The position numbers were made by a program, and so were the translations under genes. The notes under the pieces were generated by a model. The model was given only the letters and a program-made list of their open reading frames with translations. It ran no database searches and was not told where the DNA came from. From contig NW_017804520.1 in the NCBI RefSeq assembly GCF_001625305.1, forward strand, positions 113,214 to 177,213: a stretch of 64,000 nt of DNA, read 5' to 3'. The DNA is from Branchiostoma belcheri. Its lineage: Eukaryota > Chordata > Leptocardii > Amphioxiformes > Branchiostomatidae. Shown piece by piece: positions 1 to 10,378 of the stretch. How positions within the stretch are numbered: position 1 is the stretch's first letter; each line of letters begins with the position of its first letter.

Positions 1-442
1 ATACCTCCATGAAATATGTAGAGTAAATTATGTTGATGTATTTTAGGGGGATTTGTTTTATTGAATATGGACCCAAGATCGTAATTAACATAATTTAGTT
101 TAATTTATGGTTTTCTAAACTCAAATTATGCTATTTTGCATGGGAAATTCCTGGCTCTAAGCCTGGGTAGTCCATGGTAGTTAGCAACAATACTGAGCCG
201 GGCACCCAGGCTACCGAAGCTCCACAACTCAAGAACTCAGTAATGCGTACAGCGCCGATTCATAAATTCCGCAAAAAGGCAGCATTTGCTGGCATGTCGT
301 ATACATCGCTATGTACTGCTGTATATTCACAAAGTCACATTTGTACCAGCTTTGTATTCCCGTGGTTTTTTTTAATTCGCCCGCGCGCACTAGTTTGGGG
401 GTCTTCGGAGGATGTCATCCATAAACTTAAATCGGTGTGGCC
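1..442. mobile_element. Harbinger/Tourist-like MITE, family C, left part unclear
   Basis: The right end (about 400-442) reads GATGTCATCCATAAAC...GGTGTGGCC followed by TAA. The same block, including the internal 'tagtccatggtagttagcaa' stretch, recurs at 55453-55835 and 57352-57758 and in reverse near 50680-50921. The left terminus is not clear; 'cctggctctaagcctgggtag' near 150 belongs to the family interior. No gene is seen in 1-442. Confidence 0.55.
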
Positions 443-835
443 TAAGGTAGAAAAATAGGGCATCTCACCAAAAAGTATATAGGGCATCCAATTTCTTATT
501 ATCTTGAGTAAAAGGCGTCATAAAGACGCCCAGACGCCCCCCAGCTATAAGCCTGCTTCTATCCCCATGCAGATTAAATTTGACATTTCTACCACTGCAA
601 ATTAAACTGTTCCAGTCAAATGTCAGATGCCATCAGGCAGAAATTAAGCACACGAGGGCGTATTGTGACAGCTCAGGAGATTGTAATGTTATCAATTACA
701 CCCTGACCTTGGCCTGGGGGCAAACAGAGGCTGTGGTTGCTAAAATAAAGCCCCAAATACTCGGAATGTACACAGTTTTAAAACTTTTCCAAATCTCAAA
801 AGTGTGTCTGACCTTTGCCAAACTGGGGTTGTTTA

Positions 836-1214
836 GGCTATGTTCATGTATAGGAAACAAAATGTTGTGCTTCCTGTTTCGGTCTTGAAAAAGTTAACGT
901 TGGTAGGTAGGGATTATCTTTCTTTCTTATTTCTTGTTTTTTTAGACCTTGGCAATCTCTAGTGATCCAACTATACAATACAGAAACATAGTAAAGCTTG
1001 CATGACTGCCATGAGAACACATTTTCAATGTTTATGTTGGGAAACCGATTGTACAATGTTTCATCACTCGGGTGTCATATCATGGAGCTAGAAAAGGCTG
1101 ATCAAGTCAAAAAAAATTATATCCCTTGTAGTGGTCCTCAGCCACAAAAAAGGCTAGGGTCGGCAGTTTTTCTAGGGTCGGTCGAGAAACAGGAAACAAT
1201 GTTTTTTTCTAGGC
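836..1214. mobile_element. Harbinger-like MITE, family E (diverged copy)
   Basis: It has inverted ends built on TTGTG(C/T)TTCCTGTTTC and its complement GAAACAGGAAACA. The interior (gtaggtagggattatct, tctagtgatccaac, aaggctagggtcggcag) recurs at 13823-14139, 33417-33782 and 54375-54685. The left flank is TTA before GGC; the right end has decayed. Confidence 0.55.
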
Positions 1215-1442
1215 TTCCTGGAATCATAGATAAGTTCATTCGTTCATATCAATTTAGAGGATAATTCCATCGTTCCCATCCAACTATTCCCATCCAACTA
1301 TTCCCATTCCCATCCCATCCAACAACTCCTGCAATATAATGTACTACAAACATTGGGTGTAACATGCGCTGTGTGCCTGAGAAGCTGGTGTGTTACACTG
1401 AATGGCGGTAATATCGACTACATGTATACCTAGATACAGATC

Positions 1443-2100
1443 ATGCCCGTAGCCAGGATTTTGAATGGGGGGTTCTTCCCACTGCTTGAGGGACCAGCGA
1501 GCGCTGAAGGTCTTGAAAAATGAACCTTCTAAAATGGCATTTTGTGCATTTTTGAGAGGATTTCCAAGAAAAAATAAGGCCACACCAATTTAATTTCTTG
1601 GTTAACGGATTCGCCGCTCCATTTTTTTCTGATTTGCAAATAAAAATAAAAATCCAGAATCAACTGCAAAATGCTCATTTTTTGCCCTGAACAGTTGAAA
1701 ACAGACCTTTTCATCCTAGTTGTTACAGCCATTCCATCTTTCAATGCAGTGGTATCATTAAAAGTTCAAAATTCATTGTTTAAATTTTGAACCAGCCTGG
1801 TGTGGTGACTTCATGGCTCCTATCGTACCATTTTGGGCCATAATACGATGCCTAGGCCTGTTTTTATTTTTTATTTTTTTTCGCCCGCCCGCTCCATTAT
1901 TTTTCTAGAAAAATCCGTTAACCAAGAAATCAAATTGGTGTGGCCTAAGAGATAACTTTTTATTCAATGACAAAGGGAGCAGTTTTTCTACGATTCCAGT
2001 CTATCTTTTCAAGAAAAATCTTGGACCTTTACATAAAACGTGGACCAAAAAGTGGACTTTAACATAAAAAGTGGACCAAAAAGTGGACCTTTGAGCTTAT
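1443..2100. mobile_element. Dispersed repeat, family D, host of a nested MITE
   Basis: It begins with catgcccgtagccaggat and carries tgaaccttctaaaatggca and cagtttttctacgattccag, as does the copy at 40605-40975, which ends in cctggctacgggcatgag (inverted terminus). The 1578-1945 MITE interrupts this copy. No coding capacity is seen. Confidence 0.55.
1578..1945. mobile_element. Tourist-like MITE, family A
   Basis: Inverted termini GGCCACACCAATTTAATTTC...GAAATCAAATTGGTGTGGCC. The flanking direct repeat is TAA on both sides (1575-1577 and 1946-1948), as expected for the TWA target of PIF/Harbinger transposons. There is no transposase. Confidence 0.75.
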
Positions 2101-2639
2101 ATTGAGCTACCCACAATGACCATTGTAAAGACTGACATAATCAGGTCTTGAGGTGTCCGTTGGTGCTATGATCAGGCCAGGGTTCTGGGAGAGTTGCCAG
2201 TTGGAACTACTCCAGGTGTCCTTGAGTCTAATAGGGACAGTCTCTAGCCTTGAAGGAAACATGCCTGACCCAAAGAATGTACACTGACAGGAGCCTGGTG
2301 ATTAGGTCTGGACTCACGGCAACAATGGGAGCATTCAAACTCTGCCCTTGTACTGAGATAACCTCTGCAAACTGTGTCAGAAGGACAGACTTACAGCTGG
2401 GGGGAAACTGAGGGGAGGAAGGTCACTTTGGACTGGACCTCGGGTGAATTTAGCTTTTAGTTATTACCTTCACCAACAAGGTTATGTTTTCGGTAGCGTG
2501 TGGGTTTCGTATCTGTTTGTAAACATGATACTGATGGCTATAAATGTAGATGGATTGTCTTGGTAATTTGTAGGTGTATTAATTTTGGTAATTATAATTC
2601 CGGAAAAGAATTGAGAGAAATTCAGGACAAGACACAAAC

Positions 2640-2905
2640 CCCATGATTCCCAAAACAGAGCATATTGGAGCGATACATGAGACCTTGAATCCAGCCCAAT
2701 GCCACCGATCTTCTGCCCTTGGGAAAGGCACTTTACATAACTTTCCTCACTTTGCTCAGGTGTTAACCTAGCTTCAGTTAGGGACGTCCCTTGGATAGGA
2801 GGTCCTGTGTTTGGGAGAGCAACACCCCACACAATGTTAAAGAACCCACCACACTTATAAAAAAGAGTTTGACATTCCCAGTGTGAGTGGTTCAAACCTT
2901 ACAGT
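2640..2905. repeat. SINE-like dispersed repeat
   Basis: It contains 'gcccttgggaaaggcacttta' and 'agcttcagttagggac', both of which recur elsewhere in the window (first block at 33000, second near 14735). An open frame over this stretch on the - strand has no recognisable domain and is not called. The rest of 2101-3030 shows nothing supportable. Confidence 0.35.
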
Positions 2906-3033
2906 CCTATGGCCACACCTGGGGTCGTATTGAGGTCACCTGAGTTAGTGCTGAATGGCCGCTCTAGACCCTTGCGATTTAGCCCCAATAATTGTAAGCT
3001 CCCAACAAGTCAGCCCTTGGCTGTGAAGAGAAA

Positions 3034-3546
3034 GTACTCTCATCTGCCGAATAAACATACCCCCCGGAATAAACGTACCCCCCGGACAAATCTTCAAAAT
3101 CAAATAAACATACCCCCGGAATAAACGTACCCCCCGGAAAATTACCAAAATTGACGGGTAACCTGTGTCTCTTGTACTAAAATGCACCCTTACTGATATA
3201 TGCACAAATCTTTAACTGTTATTTGCAATTAGGAATTTAAATAGACAATAAAAATGAGCATTTAATATTTTGTATTTTGATAAGCACCACCCATGACAAT
3301 AGAACATTCAGACGAATTTATGCACGCGGTGATTGCAAAAACCGGCCCGAAAGTTTCTCGCTACAATATGCGTTTATAAACGTCTTCACGTCGATGATTT
3401 GTCAATTTTTTTCACACGAAGTTGAAAAAAATTACTGGTTTTCAAAAAATTAATAAACGTACTGTGCAAAATAAGAACGTACTGGGTGGATGTTTGGGCC
3501 CAAAAAAATAAACGTACCCGTATGTTTATTTGGCAGATGAGAGTAG
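3034..3546. mobile_element. MITE with 25-bp terminal inverted repeats
   Basis: The left end tactctcatctgccgaataa is matched by ttatttggcagatgagagta at the right end, one mismatch over about 25 bp. Inside the left end there are two tandem copies of a short 'aataaacataccccccgg' unit. There is no coding capacity. Confidence 0.6.
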
Positions 3547-3777
3547 CCGGCCCACCCAATTCAATACACTCACCAAACTGAGGGCAGTTTTGGAATAACA
3601 GTGTACAAAATACTTTTTTGAACCAGGTTGCCTATGGGCCGTATGGCAGCCTATGGCAAAAATTACATTGCCCATCAGAATTTTAGGTTGCCCCACCTAT
3701 AAGTTACTACTTTCCTCAAATTAAGTAATGTTACATACATACTTACAAGCCTTTGACAATATTTCTAACAGCCTTTA

Positions 3778-4162
3778 GGCCACACCAATTTAATTTGTTG
3801 GTTCTCGGATTTTTTCAGAAAGAATATGAAGCGACAGGGCGAAAAAAAATAAAAATAAAAACAGGTCTAGGCATCCTATTATAGGCTTAAATGCTACAAA
3901 ATGAGCCATGAAGTCAACACAAAAGGCTGGGTTAAAATTTAAACATTGAATTTTGAACTTTTAATCAAACCACTGCAATGATAGATGAGAAAACTGTAAC
4001 AACTACATTTGTAGGAAGAAAAGGACTTTCCTCAACTGTTGGGGGGCAAAACATGAGCATTTTTTTCAGTTGATTCAGGACCAGAATCAATTTTTTTTTG
4101 TTGCAAATCAGAAAAAAACGAAGAGGCGAATCCGAGAACCAACAAATTAAATTGGTGTGGCC
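3778..4162. mobile_element. Tourist-like MITE, family A
   Basis: Inverted termini GGCCACACCAATTTAATTTG...CAAATTAAATTGGTGTGGCC with TTA on both flanks (3775-3777 and 4163-4165). It is non-coding. Around it (3600-3720 and 4270-4362) lie related 'ggttgcccc' fragments of another repeat. Confidence 0.75.
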
Positions 4163-4445
4163 TTAGTTAACTGATACTAGTATAATATATATAATATAAT
4201 AGCCATTAGTACCTAAAATTAAAAAGCATCTGCCAGATACAGTGGTGCAAGCCAAGTGGGCATGATTTGCACACTGGGCTTAACTTAGGTTCAAAAATAG
4301 GTTGCCCCAAGTAAAATTTGGTTGCCCGGGGCAACTGGGCAACCAGGTATTTTGAACACTGAATAATCATGCATGTATCGTACAAAAAAGGCAACCGTCA
4401 CAGTAAATTGGTAGAGGTCGATTTAGGTTTTATAATGTTCATGGC

Positions 4446-4600
4446 AATTATACCTGCACACTCCCTATTTGGGTATATCATTTACCTTATGCAGTATTTC
4501 CTATGCTTATCGCTAGGTGGCGCACGTGTACAAAGCTCTAATCGCAAAGCATCACGGGATATCATGACGTAATGACATTGTTCGCCGCCATTTTCCTTGT
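4446..4600 (+). repeat. DIRS left inverted terminal repeat
   Basis: The stretch from about 4466 to 4598 is the inverse of 8994-9121 with almost no mismatches. The outermost ~20 bp differ between the two ends (gcacactccc versus cacacgaact). Both ends contain an inverted TCGCTAGGTGGCGC block. Confidence 0.85.
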
Positions 4601-4664
4601 GCGAACGCGAAGGGGTGCACGTTGTTTCCCTACTCCTTATTTTTTCGGATTTTCTTTCGGCGTT

Positions 4665-7553
4665 ATGCCCAAAAAGAAGGATAAAACGAAGTCTTCTGCC
4701 CACGGGGGCGATTCAGGTAGCCTTTCGGAGGACCAGACAGGTCGGAATGGCAAGAGAAGTGTTCAGTTTCCCAACGCTAGGCAGGCAAAATTCCTGGCCG
4801 TGGAAAAGACAGGCGTGCCTGCACTTGCCTCCGGACAGGAGGAAGAGGAGTCGGGTGAACGAAAAGTCCCCGCTCCTACAGCTGGAGGTTCGGAGGGAAA
4901 AGAGAAGAACTCCAACCTCATTCCGCCGCTTGGTGAGCGAAATGCCCCTTCGGCGTTGGCACTGGGAAAATCGGCCAAGGAAGGAGACGGCGCGGAGCTG
5001 CCGCTGCCCCGGCCCAAATTTCCTCCGGGCTCGGAGGAGTTGGGCTCCCCGACCATGCCGAAGCTTGGTCGGGAAAAGTCTCCTCCACCCCCACCTCCAC
5101 CAGGAACACCCTTCCCGCCTGGATTCGACGCTGCCTCTTTTCTTCAGTGGGTCAGTTCCAGCCTGGGACTTCCTCAGGCGTCCAGTTCATCCCGCCAACC
5201 TCGGGACGTTGACGGGGCGGTAGCGTTGACCAGCCGAGCCGGCGTAGTCGGCTCCGGGCGTGAGCATCCAGGTTCGGAAGTGGAAGAGTGTTCGGAGGAG
5301 GGGGAAATCACCATTTCGGACTCTGATGAAGGTACTAGTAACTCCTTGTCATTCGATAATCCTTACGATAAGAAAGGGAAAGAATCTGAACTTCCCGAGC
5401 AAGTCGCTACATTTTTGAGTGAGGTCTTTACTCACAAATTAACGTATGCGGAGTTCAAGGAGAGGAAGGAAGCTTTTCCAACTCCACCTAGCGTGGAGTT
5501 AGCGCTTCGGGCACCCATTCTAGACCCAGTAGTGGCGAATATGATTAAGCACGACACCGTCAACACGGATAAGAATTTTAGTGATTGTCAGGATAAGATG
5601 CTCATGGCTGCTAACCCTCTGGTGGAGCTTTTAGCGGCAGTTAAGGGTTCGGACCATCCCCTGAACCCAAATGCTGTGTGCAAAGCGATAGAATCGTCAT
5701 TGGTCTTTTTGGGTTCAGCTTCCTCTACTATGACTCAGTACAGACGTGAATTGTGCGGCAGGGACATGAAACAGGAAATGAAGCATGTTTTTAAGACCGA
5801 CTTGCCCACTGGTTGTTCCAAATACTTGTTTGGAGACACCTTTTTGGAGAAGGTTAATTCAGCCGATCAGGCTAGACGCACTTTGAGTAAGGCTTATAAG
5901 CCAGCCCCTTCGAGCACTTCTAGGGCTAGGGACAGGTTTCAGTCCAACCGTTCAAAGTTTAACTATAGCTACAACAAGTACTCCTCAAACTCACAGATTT
6001 CAACAGACAGATGGCTTTTGCAAACAGTTCGGGGTTACCGTATAGAATGGGAGTCCACTCCAGTTCAGTTCGTTCAGCCGGTCACAAATATATCTGGGGA
6101 GGACAGAGCAAAGGTTGTAGACGAGGAAGTGCACAGTATGTTGGAGAAAGGTGCAGTGGTCCAGGTGGAGCCCTGCGAGGGCCAATATGTTTCTACGATT
6201 TTTCTAGTCCCGAAAGCTCGGGGAGGCTGGAGACCGGTTATAAACCTAAAGTCTTTAAACAAGTTTGTTCTGAAACGTACTTGCAAGTTCGAAGGGATAA
6301 ACCTAGTCAAAGAGTTGTGGAAAAAAGGAGATTTTCTAGCAACTATAGATCTAAAGGATGCGTACTTTACCATCCCAATAGCTCAGAGCGATCGAAAATT
6401 CCTTCGTTTTTCGTGGAGAGGAGTTCTTTGGGAATTTCAGTGTCTTCCCTTCGGTCTGACGTCGGCGCCGAGGGTATTTACCAAGGTTTTGCGACCGATT
6501 GTGGCCATTCTAAGGAGACAAGGATTGTTAATAGTAATTTTCCTAGACGACTTACTGATCATTGCAAGGTCGAGGGAACAGTGCTTAGAGCACATTGCTA
6601 TAGCCAGAGAGCTTCTAGAGCAACTCGGTTTTGTTCTCAACCTGGAAAAGTCGCAGTTGATACCGTCTCAGGTAGCGACCTTCCTAGGCCTTGTTCTCGA
6701 TTCTCGTACTTTGACAATTTACCTACCAGAAGACAAGTTAGACAAGGTAGTGAGTTCTTGCCAATCACTTCTAGAACAGGAGGTGATAGGAACCAGGCAG
6801 CTAGCCAGCGTGGTGGGGCTGTTAGAGTCCACCAAGCAAGCCATTCTTCCCGGGCCCTTACATTTCCGGGCTCTGCAACAGCTTCTCAATTTCGGCATAA
6901 AGAAGCCGGGAAAATTCGACTCTTCAGTCAGTCTAACCCCAGATGCAGCAAAAGATCCACAGTGGTGGATCAGTCATGTGCGCGAAGTAAACGGTCGCCG
7001 AGTCTTTGTTCCGTCAGACCTGACAATTTGCACGGATGCCTCACTGGAGGGATGGGGCGCGCATTGCAATGGTCAGGAGACAGGCGGGCGCTGGTCACAG
7101 ACGGAAGCGCGCATGCACATCAATTGGCTAGAGTTGAAAGCGGCCTTCCTGGCGCTAAGAAGCTTTGTGAGCGCGGATACTCAGCATGTTCTGCTAAGGC
7201 TGGACAACACAACAGCCGTTGCATATGTGAATCACATGGGGGGAACAAGGTCGCCAGATCTGGCAGCCTTGGCCCTGGAGATGTGGTCGTGGGCCTTGGA
7301 AAGAGGCCTGATGTTGTCTGCAACTCACGTTCCCGGATTGACAAACACCCTAGCGGACAGGTGTTCGCGGGTTTTTCTGGACAAGGTCGAGTGGCAACTG
7401 AACCGCTCAGTTTTCCTGTCATTGAACAATTGGACAGGCAATGCATTGACAGTAGATCTGTTTGCGTCTCGTCTGAATGCTCAGCTGGAGGAGTATGTCT
7501 CTTGGCACCCAGAACCAGAGGCCATGGCAGTGGATGCTCTAAACATTCACTGA
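4665..7553 (+). pseudogene. DIRS gag-RT-RNaseH coding region, ended by a premature TGA
   Basis: A single open frame runs through a charged, proline-rich gag-like part, a reverse transcriptase and an RNase H. An ATG also occurs at 4572, but that is inside the terminal repeat; the ATG at 4665 (MPKKKDKTK) is the likelier start, giving 962 residues. Visible motifs are a poly-Pro run near 5085, RT blocks 'TIDLKDAYF' and 'QCLPFGLTSAP', the catalytic 'FLDD' at 6539-6550, and RNase H 'CTDASLEGWGAHC' at 7030-7068 with 'LRLDNTTAVAYV' after it. The frame stops at TGA 7551-7553. The same frame then stays open with typical DIRS C-terminal sequence, so the stop looks like a mutation. Gag and RT share one frame here, whereas DIRS gag is usually a separate ORF. 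Confidence 0.88.
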
Positions 7554-7948
7554 GGCAACCTGGGGCTAGCGCATGCCTTTCCCCGCTTCAGCCTAGTGTT
7601 CAAGGTACTGAGAAAGGTCCAGTCAGACGTAGCAACAGTGATTTTGATAGCTCCAGTTTGGAAGTCTCAGGCTTGGTACCCCAAGGTGTTGAACATGTTG
7701 TTCGAGAGTCCGGTTCTCCTGCCACAGAGCTGGGATCTGCTGTTCCTGCCGCACAACAGGAGACCCCATCCGCTGTTGCCAGATCTGATGCTTGCCGCGT
7801 GGCCAATATCAGGCGACAGTTGCAGGATCGGGGCCTTTCGGCAGGGGCTTCAGACCTCATCCTCTCGGCTTGGAGGGAAAGTACTTCTAGACAGTATCAG
7901 TCAGCATGGGCTCAGTGGGCCAGCTGGTGTGATAGAAGGGAGGATTGA
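6011..7948 (+). other. Overlapping open frame ending in YR N-terminal domain
   Basis: A 645-codon open frame lies in the +1 register over the RT and RNase H. Most of it looks like a shadow, but its last ~45 residues (motif 'ILSAWRESTSRQYQSAWAQW', about 7860-7920) match the SAM-like N-terminal domain of DIRS tyrosine recombinases. YR frames that overlap RT frames are known in DIRS elements. The frame closes at TGA 7946-7948, and the recombinase continues in a different register, so a frameshift near 7940 separates the two recombinase parts. Confidence 0.6.
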
Positions 7949-8003
7949 TCCAGTTTGCGGCTCTATAGAGAGCGTAGTAGAATATCTGGAATGGATGTTC
8001 TGA
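7554..8003 (+). pseudogene. DIRS RNaseH-distal domain, downstream of the stop
   Basis: In frame with the RT region and directly after its TGA, the sequence reads through the 'VILIAPVWKSQAWYP' and 'DLMLAAWPISG' motifs typical of the C-terminal part of DIRS RT-RNaseH proteins (the region often compared with DAM-like methyltransferases). From about 7946 the same register carries the continuation of the recombinase ('IDPVCGSIESVVEYL') and then meets a TGA at 8001-8003. Confidence 0.7.
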
Positions 8004-8792
8004 CAGAACTACAGCTATATGTCAATTGGGGTGGCTCGTTCTGCGATCTCGTCTGTACACTTACCAGTAGACCATTGTAATGTGGGTAGTCACCCTCTAG
8101 TGTCCAAACTGATGAGAGGTGTGTTTCACAAACGTCCTCCTTGTCCAAGATATGTTTCAACATGGGACGTCAGTCGGGTCCTAGAGTACCTTCTGCATTG
8201 TTGCCCAGCTAATAGTCTTAGTTTGAAACAATTGTCTCATAAGTTGGTAACACTAGCGGCATTGGTGTCAGCCGACAGAGGTCAAACCTTAGCGGCTCTC
8301 GACTTGAGATTCATGAGAAAATGTAGAAACGGTGTTTCTTGGACAATTCCTACCCTGCTAAAAACTTCTAGACCAGGAAAACCTGCCAGAAAGTGTTTTT
8401 GGGCGGCCTTCCCGCAGGACAGGCGCTTGTGTGCCTTCACATACCTGAAGGAATATCTAAGGCGGACTTCTTCCCTTCGGAAAGAAGGGGGGGGGGAGCA
8501 GAAGTTGTTCATATCGTACAGGAGACCACACAGGCCAGTTGGTTCTGCGACCCTGGCCAGGTGGGTTAAGTCAGTGTTAGGCACGGCAGGTGTTGACACA
8601 GCAACTTTCTCAGCTCACTCCACTCGGGGAGCGTCCACTTCAGCTGCTGCAGCTGCCGGGGTGTCTCTACATAGCATCATGAAGGCAGCGGACTGGTCAC
8701 GAGAGTCTACCTTCCTGAAGTACTACAGGAGGGACAACAACCAACACACGTTTGGCCAGGCTGTGCTGTCCACGGCTCTGAAGTCTGCATAA
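8004..8792 (+). pseudogene. DIRS tyrosine recombinase catalytic part
   Basis: Open from just after TGA 8001-8003 to TAA 8790-8792; an internal ATG lies at 8019. It begins with a core-binding region ('RSAISSVHLPVDHCNVGSHP'-like) and runs through the catalytic half. The catalytic box 'AHSTRGA' is at 8613-8633, followed by 'ADWSRESTFLKYYRR' with the nucleophile Tyr at about 8721-8726. The N-terminal domain is in another register (ending 7948), and a TGA interrupts the join, so this copy is unlikely to make a full recombinase. A run of ten G at about 8487-8496 lies inside the frame but does not break it. Confidence 0.85.
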
Positions 8793-8928
8793 GGTAAATG
8801 ATATACCCAAATAGGGAGTGTGCAGGTATAATTGAGGATTAGGCAAATTGTACTTACCATGAAGGATAATCCCAATTATACCTCACACGAACTATTTGGG
8901 TATATCTTCCCACCCTTGCTGTTCTTCA
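8793..8928. repeat. DIRS internal complementary region
   Basis: The first half (about 8793-8838) is the inverse of the left terminus 4446-4490. The second half (about 8839-8922) is the inverse of the right terminus 9105-9185. The two halves meet at 'ggtataattgaggattagg', which is exactly the junction expected if the element's two ends were joined in a circle. Confidence 0.85.
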
Positions 8929-8992
8929 GCTTCCAGGTAGCTGAAAATGCCCACCCGTGGTGAACAGCACAGACTTTTTTCTCGCACGTCGT

Positions 8993-9185
8993 CAAATGGC
9001 GGCGAACAATGTCATTACGTCATGATATCCCGTGATGCTTTGCGATTAGAGCTTTGTACACGTGCGCCACCTAGCGATAAGCATAGGAAATACTGCATAA
9101 GGTAAATGATATACCCAAATAGTTCGTGTGAGGTATAATTGGGATTATCCTTCATGGTAAGTACAATTTGCCTAATCCTCAATTA
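8993..9185 (-). repeat. DIRS right inverted terminal repeat
   Basis: Inverse of the left repeat up to about 9121, then a right-specific end (ttcgtgtgaggtataattgg...cctaatcctcaatta) that is copied in inverse form in the internal complementary region. Confidence 0.85.
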
Positions 9186-9579
9186 TTGTGCCATATATGA
9201 TTTATCATATTTAGAGAGTAGTGTACATTTTTTTCTACTCCGGCCCTCAATTCTTTATCTCAAAGGGCAGTTTTGGTGTTCTTTAAAGGTTATTTTCTTA
9301 CTTAACCTTGACCAGATGTGTCCTGAACAAAATGACCTTCATGTAATGCTTACAAGGTAAAAAAAACATTAAAAAAAAATACTGAAATACTCTTTCTGGA
9401 ACTTCAGGTTGTTGATTAATCTACAACAAGCATGGCTCATACTCTGATTATTGTCAGTTTCTAAATTTTTATGAACCAAGTTTAAACTGCAATTTCCAAC
9501 ACAACAAATTGGACTGTACAACTCCAGTCTTTGTCAAGGAGTGAGCAATCCACCGCTTCTGTTACGTCACGCAGATAAC

Positions 9580-9768
9580 ACACGTGACTCCGTGAGCAGT
9601 GGATCATAGGTTGCAGAAAGTCTGTGGCGCCCCCCGTCTCTGTTGAGGGATGGTTGTAATGCCCTGGTGTAGATGGCCTCTTTAATACCTCTTTCAAAGA
9701 AGTCCGGTTCTGTGTCCAAGATTCTTACTTTCTGCAACCTATGATCCACTGCTCACGGAGTCACGTGT
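9580..9768 (-). mobile_element. Penelope-like element GIY-YIG relic in a perfect inverted repeat
   Basis: On the - strand, about 55 codons read 'KVRILDTEPDFFERGIKEAI' then 'PSLNRDGGRHRLSATYDPLL'. This resembles the C-terminal GIY-YIG endonuclease tail of Penelope-like retroelements (FERG(I/V)KEAI and PxLNRxGG signatures, from memory of the family). The stretch is bounded by two 42-bp arms, 9580-9621 and 9727-9768, that are perfect inverses (core gagcagtggatcataggttg). Nothing of the RT domain is present. Confidence 0.65.
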
Positions 9769-9972
9769 ATGATTTCTACCAACACAGATGAACTTTCAAC
9801 AAGTCTCAAAATTTGTTTCTAGCATGAAGCTGAGTATTAGATGCCTTTCAAGGACAGCATGCAGCTGCAAGCTGCCAAACTAAATATTCTTGGGGTCAAC
9901 GACCTCATGTGCACCTATGAAATCAGCTTTAACATTCTGATCCAACATTTTCTCATTTCAAAGCACTGAATA

Positions 9973-10378
9973 CAAGTCTCAGGGCTCGAAATTCATTTTG
10001 GGAATAGGTGCACTGGTGCACCCGACCTAAAAAATTGGGTGCACAAAATTGTTTTTAGGTGCACCATATAAAAAAAATAATAGAATTGAGTAGAATATCA
10101 GTAAAAACTAAATGTGTTTCATTTCTAAAGAAAAATACTACAAGTACAACAACAAACTAGATTTTCGTACTTTTCTGACACTTAAATGTCACAAGAATAT
10201 GCTACATGTAGAAGTACAAAAATGTATATACTTAATACCTTTGTAATTACATGTAGTACAAGTAAACCTCTTAAAATATTTGGGTGCACTTGTGCACCCA
10301 CAGAACAAAATTGGGCGCACAGCTCTAATTTTGAGTGCACTAAAGTGCACATGCACCCAGTATTTCAGGCCCTGAAGT
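9973..10378. mobile_element. hAT-like MITE with gtgcac-rich ends
   Basis: Ends CAGGGCTCGAAATTC and ATTTCAGGCCCTG form short inverted termini of hAT style, with inner 'gggtgcac' inverted blocks at both ends. A second copy, mainly its right half, is at 51860-52146 ('cacatgcacccagtatttcc'). A clean 8-bp target duplication was not seen. The rest of 9186-10947 shows no other supportable gene. Confidence 0.5.

Larger units (their letters stand above)
4446..9185 (+). mobile_element. DIRS-type tyrosine-recombinase retrotransposon
   Basis: A ~4.74-kb element bounded by inverted terminal repeats (about 4446-4600 and 8993-9185), with an internal complementary region (8793-8928) just after the last coding region. 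It encodes gag-like sequence, reverse transcriptase with RNase H, and a tyrosine recombinase, and has no integrase or protease. This architecture defines the DIRS order, which integrates by site-specific recombination of a circular intermediate and leaves no target duplication. None is seen here. It lies upstream of the first visible exon of the fusion gene. This copy carries at least three coding lesions and is probably dead. Confidence 0.92.

Noticed and set aside
174..888. Open frames of 94 and 102 codons near the left edge
   Set aside because: The first overlies a family C MITE and the second has no domain or coding-like composition.
2482..2895. 137-codon - strand frame
   Set aside because: Overlies a SINE-like repeat and has no recognisable domain or splice context.
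4572..4664. ATG at 4572 as DIRS gag start
   Set aside because: It is inside the terminal repeat, and the 31 residues before MPKKKDK have no gag-like character.
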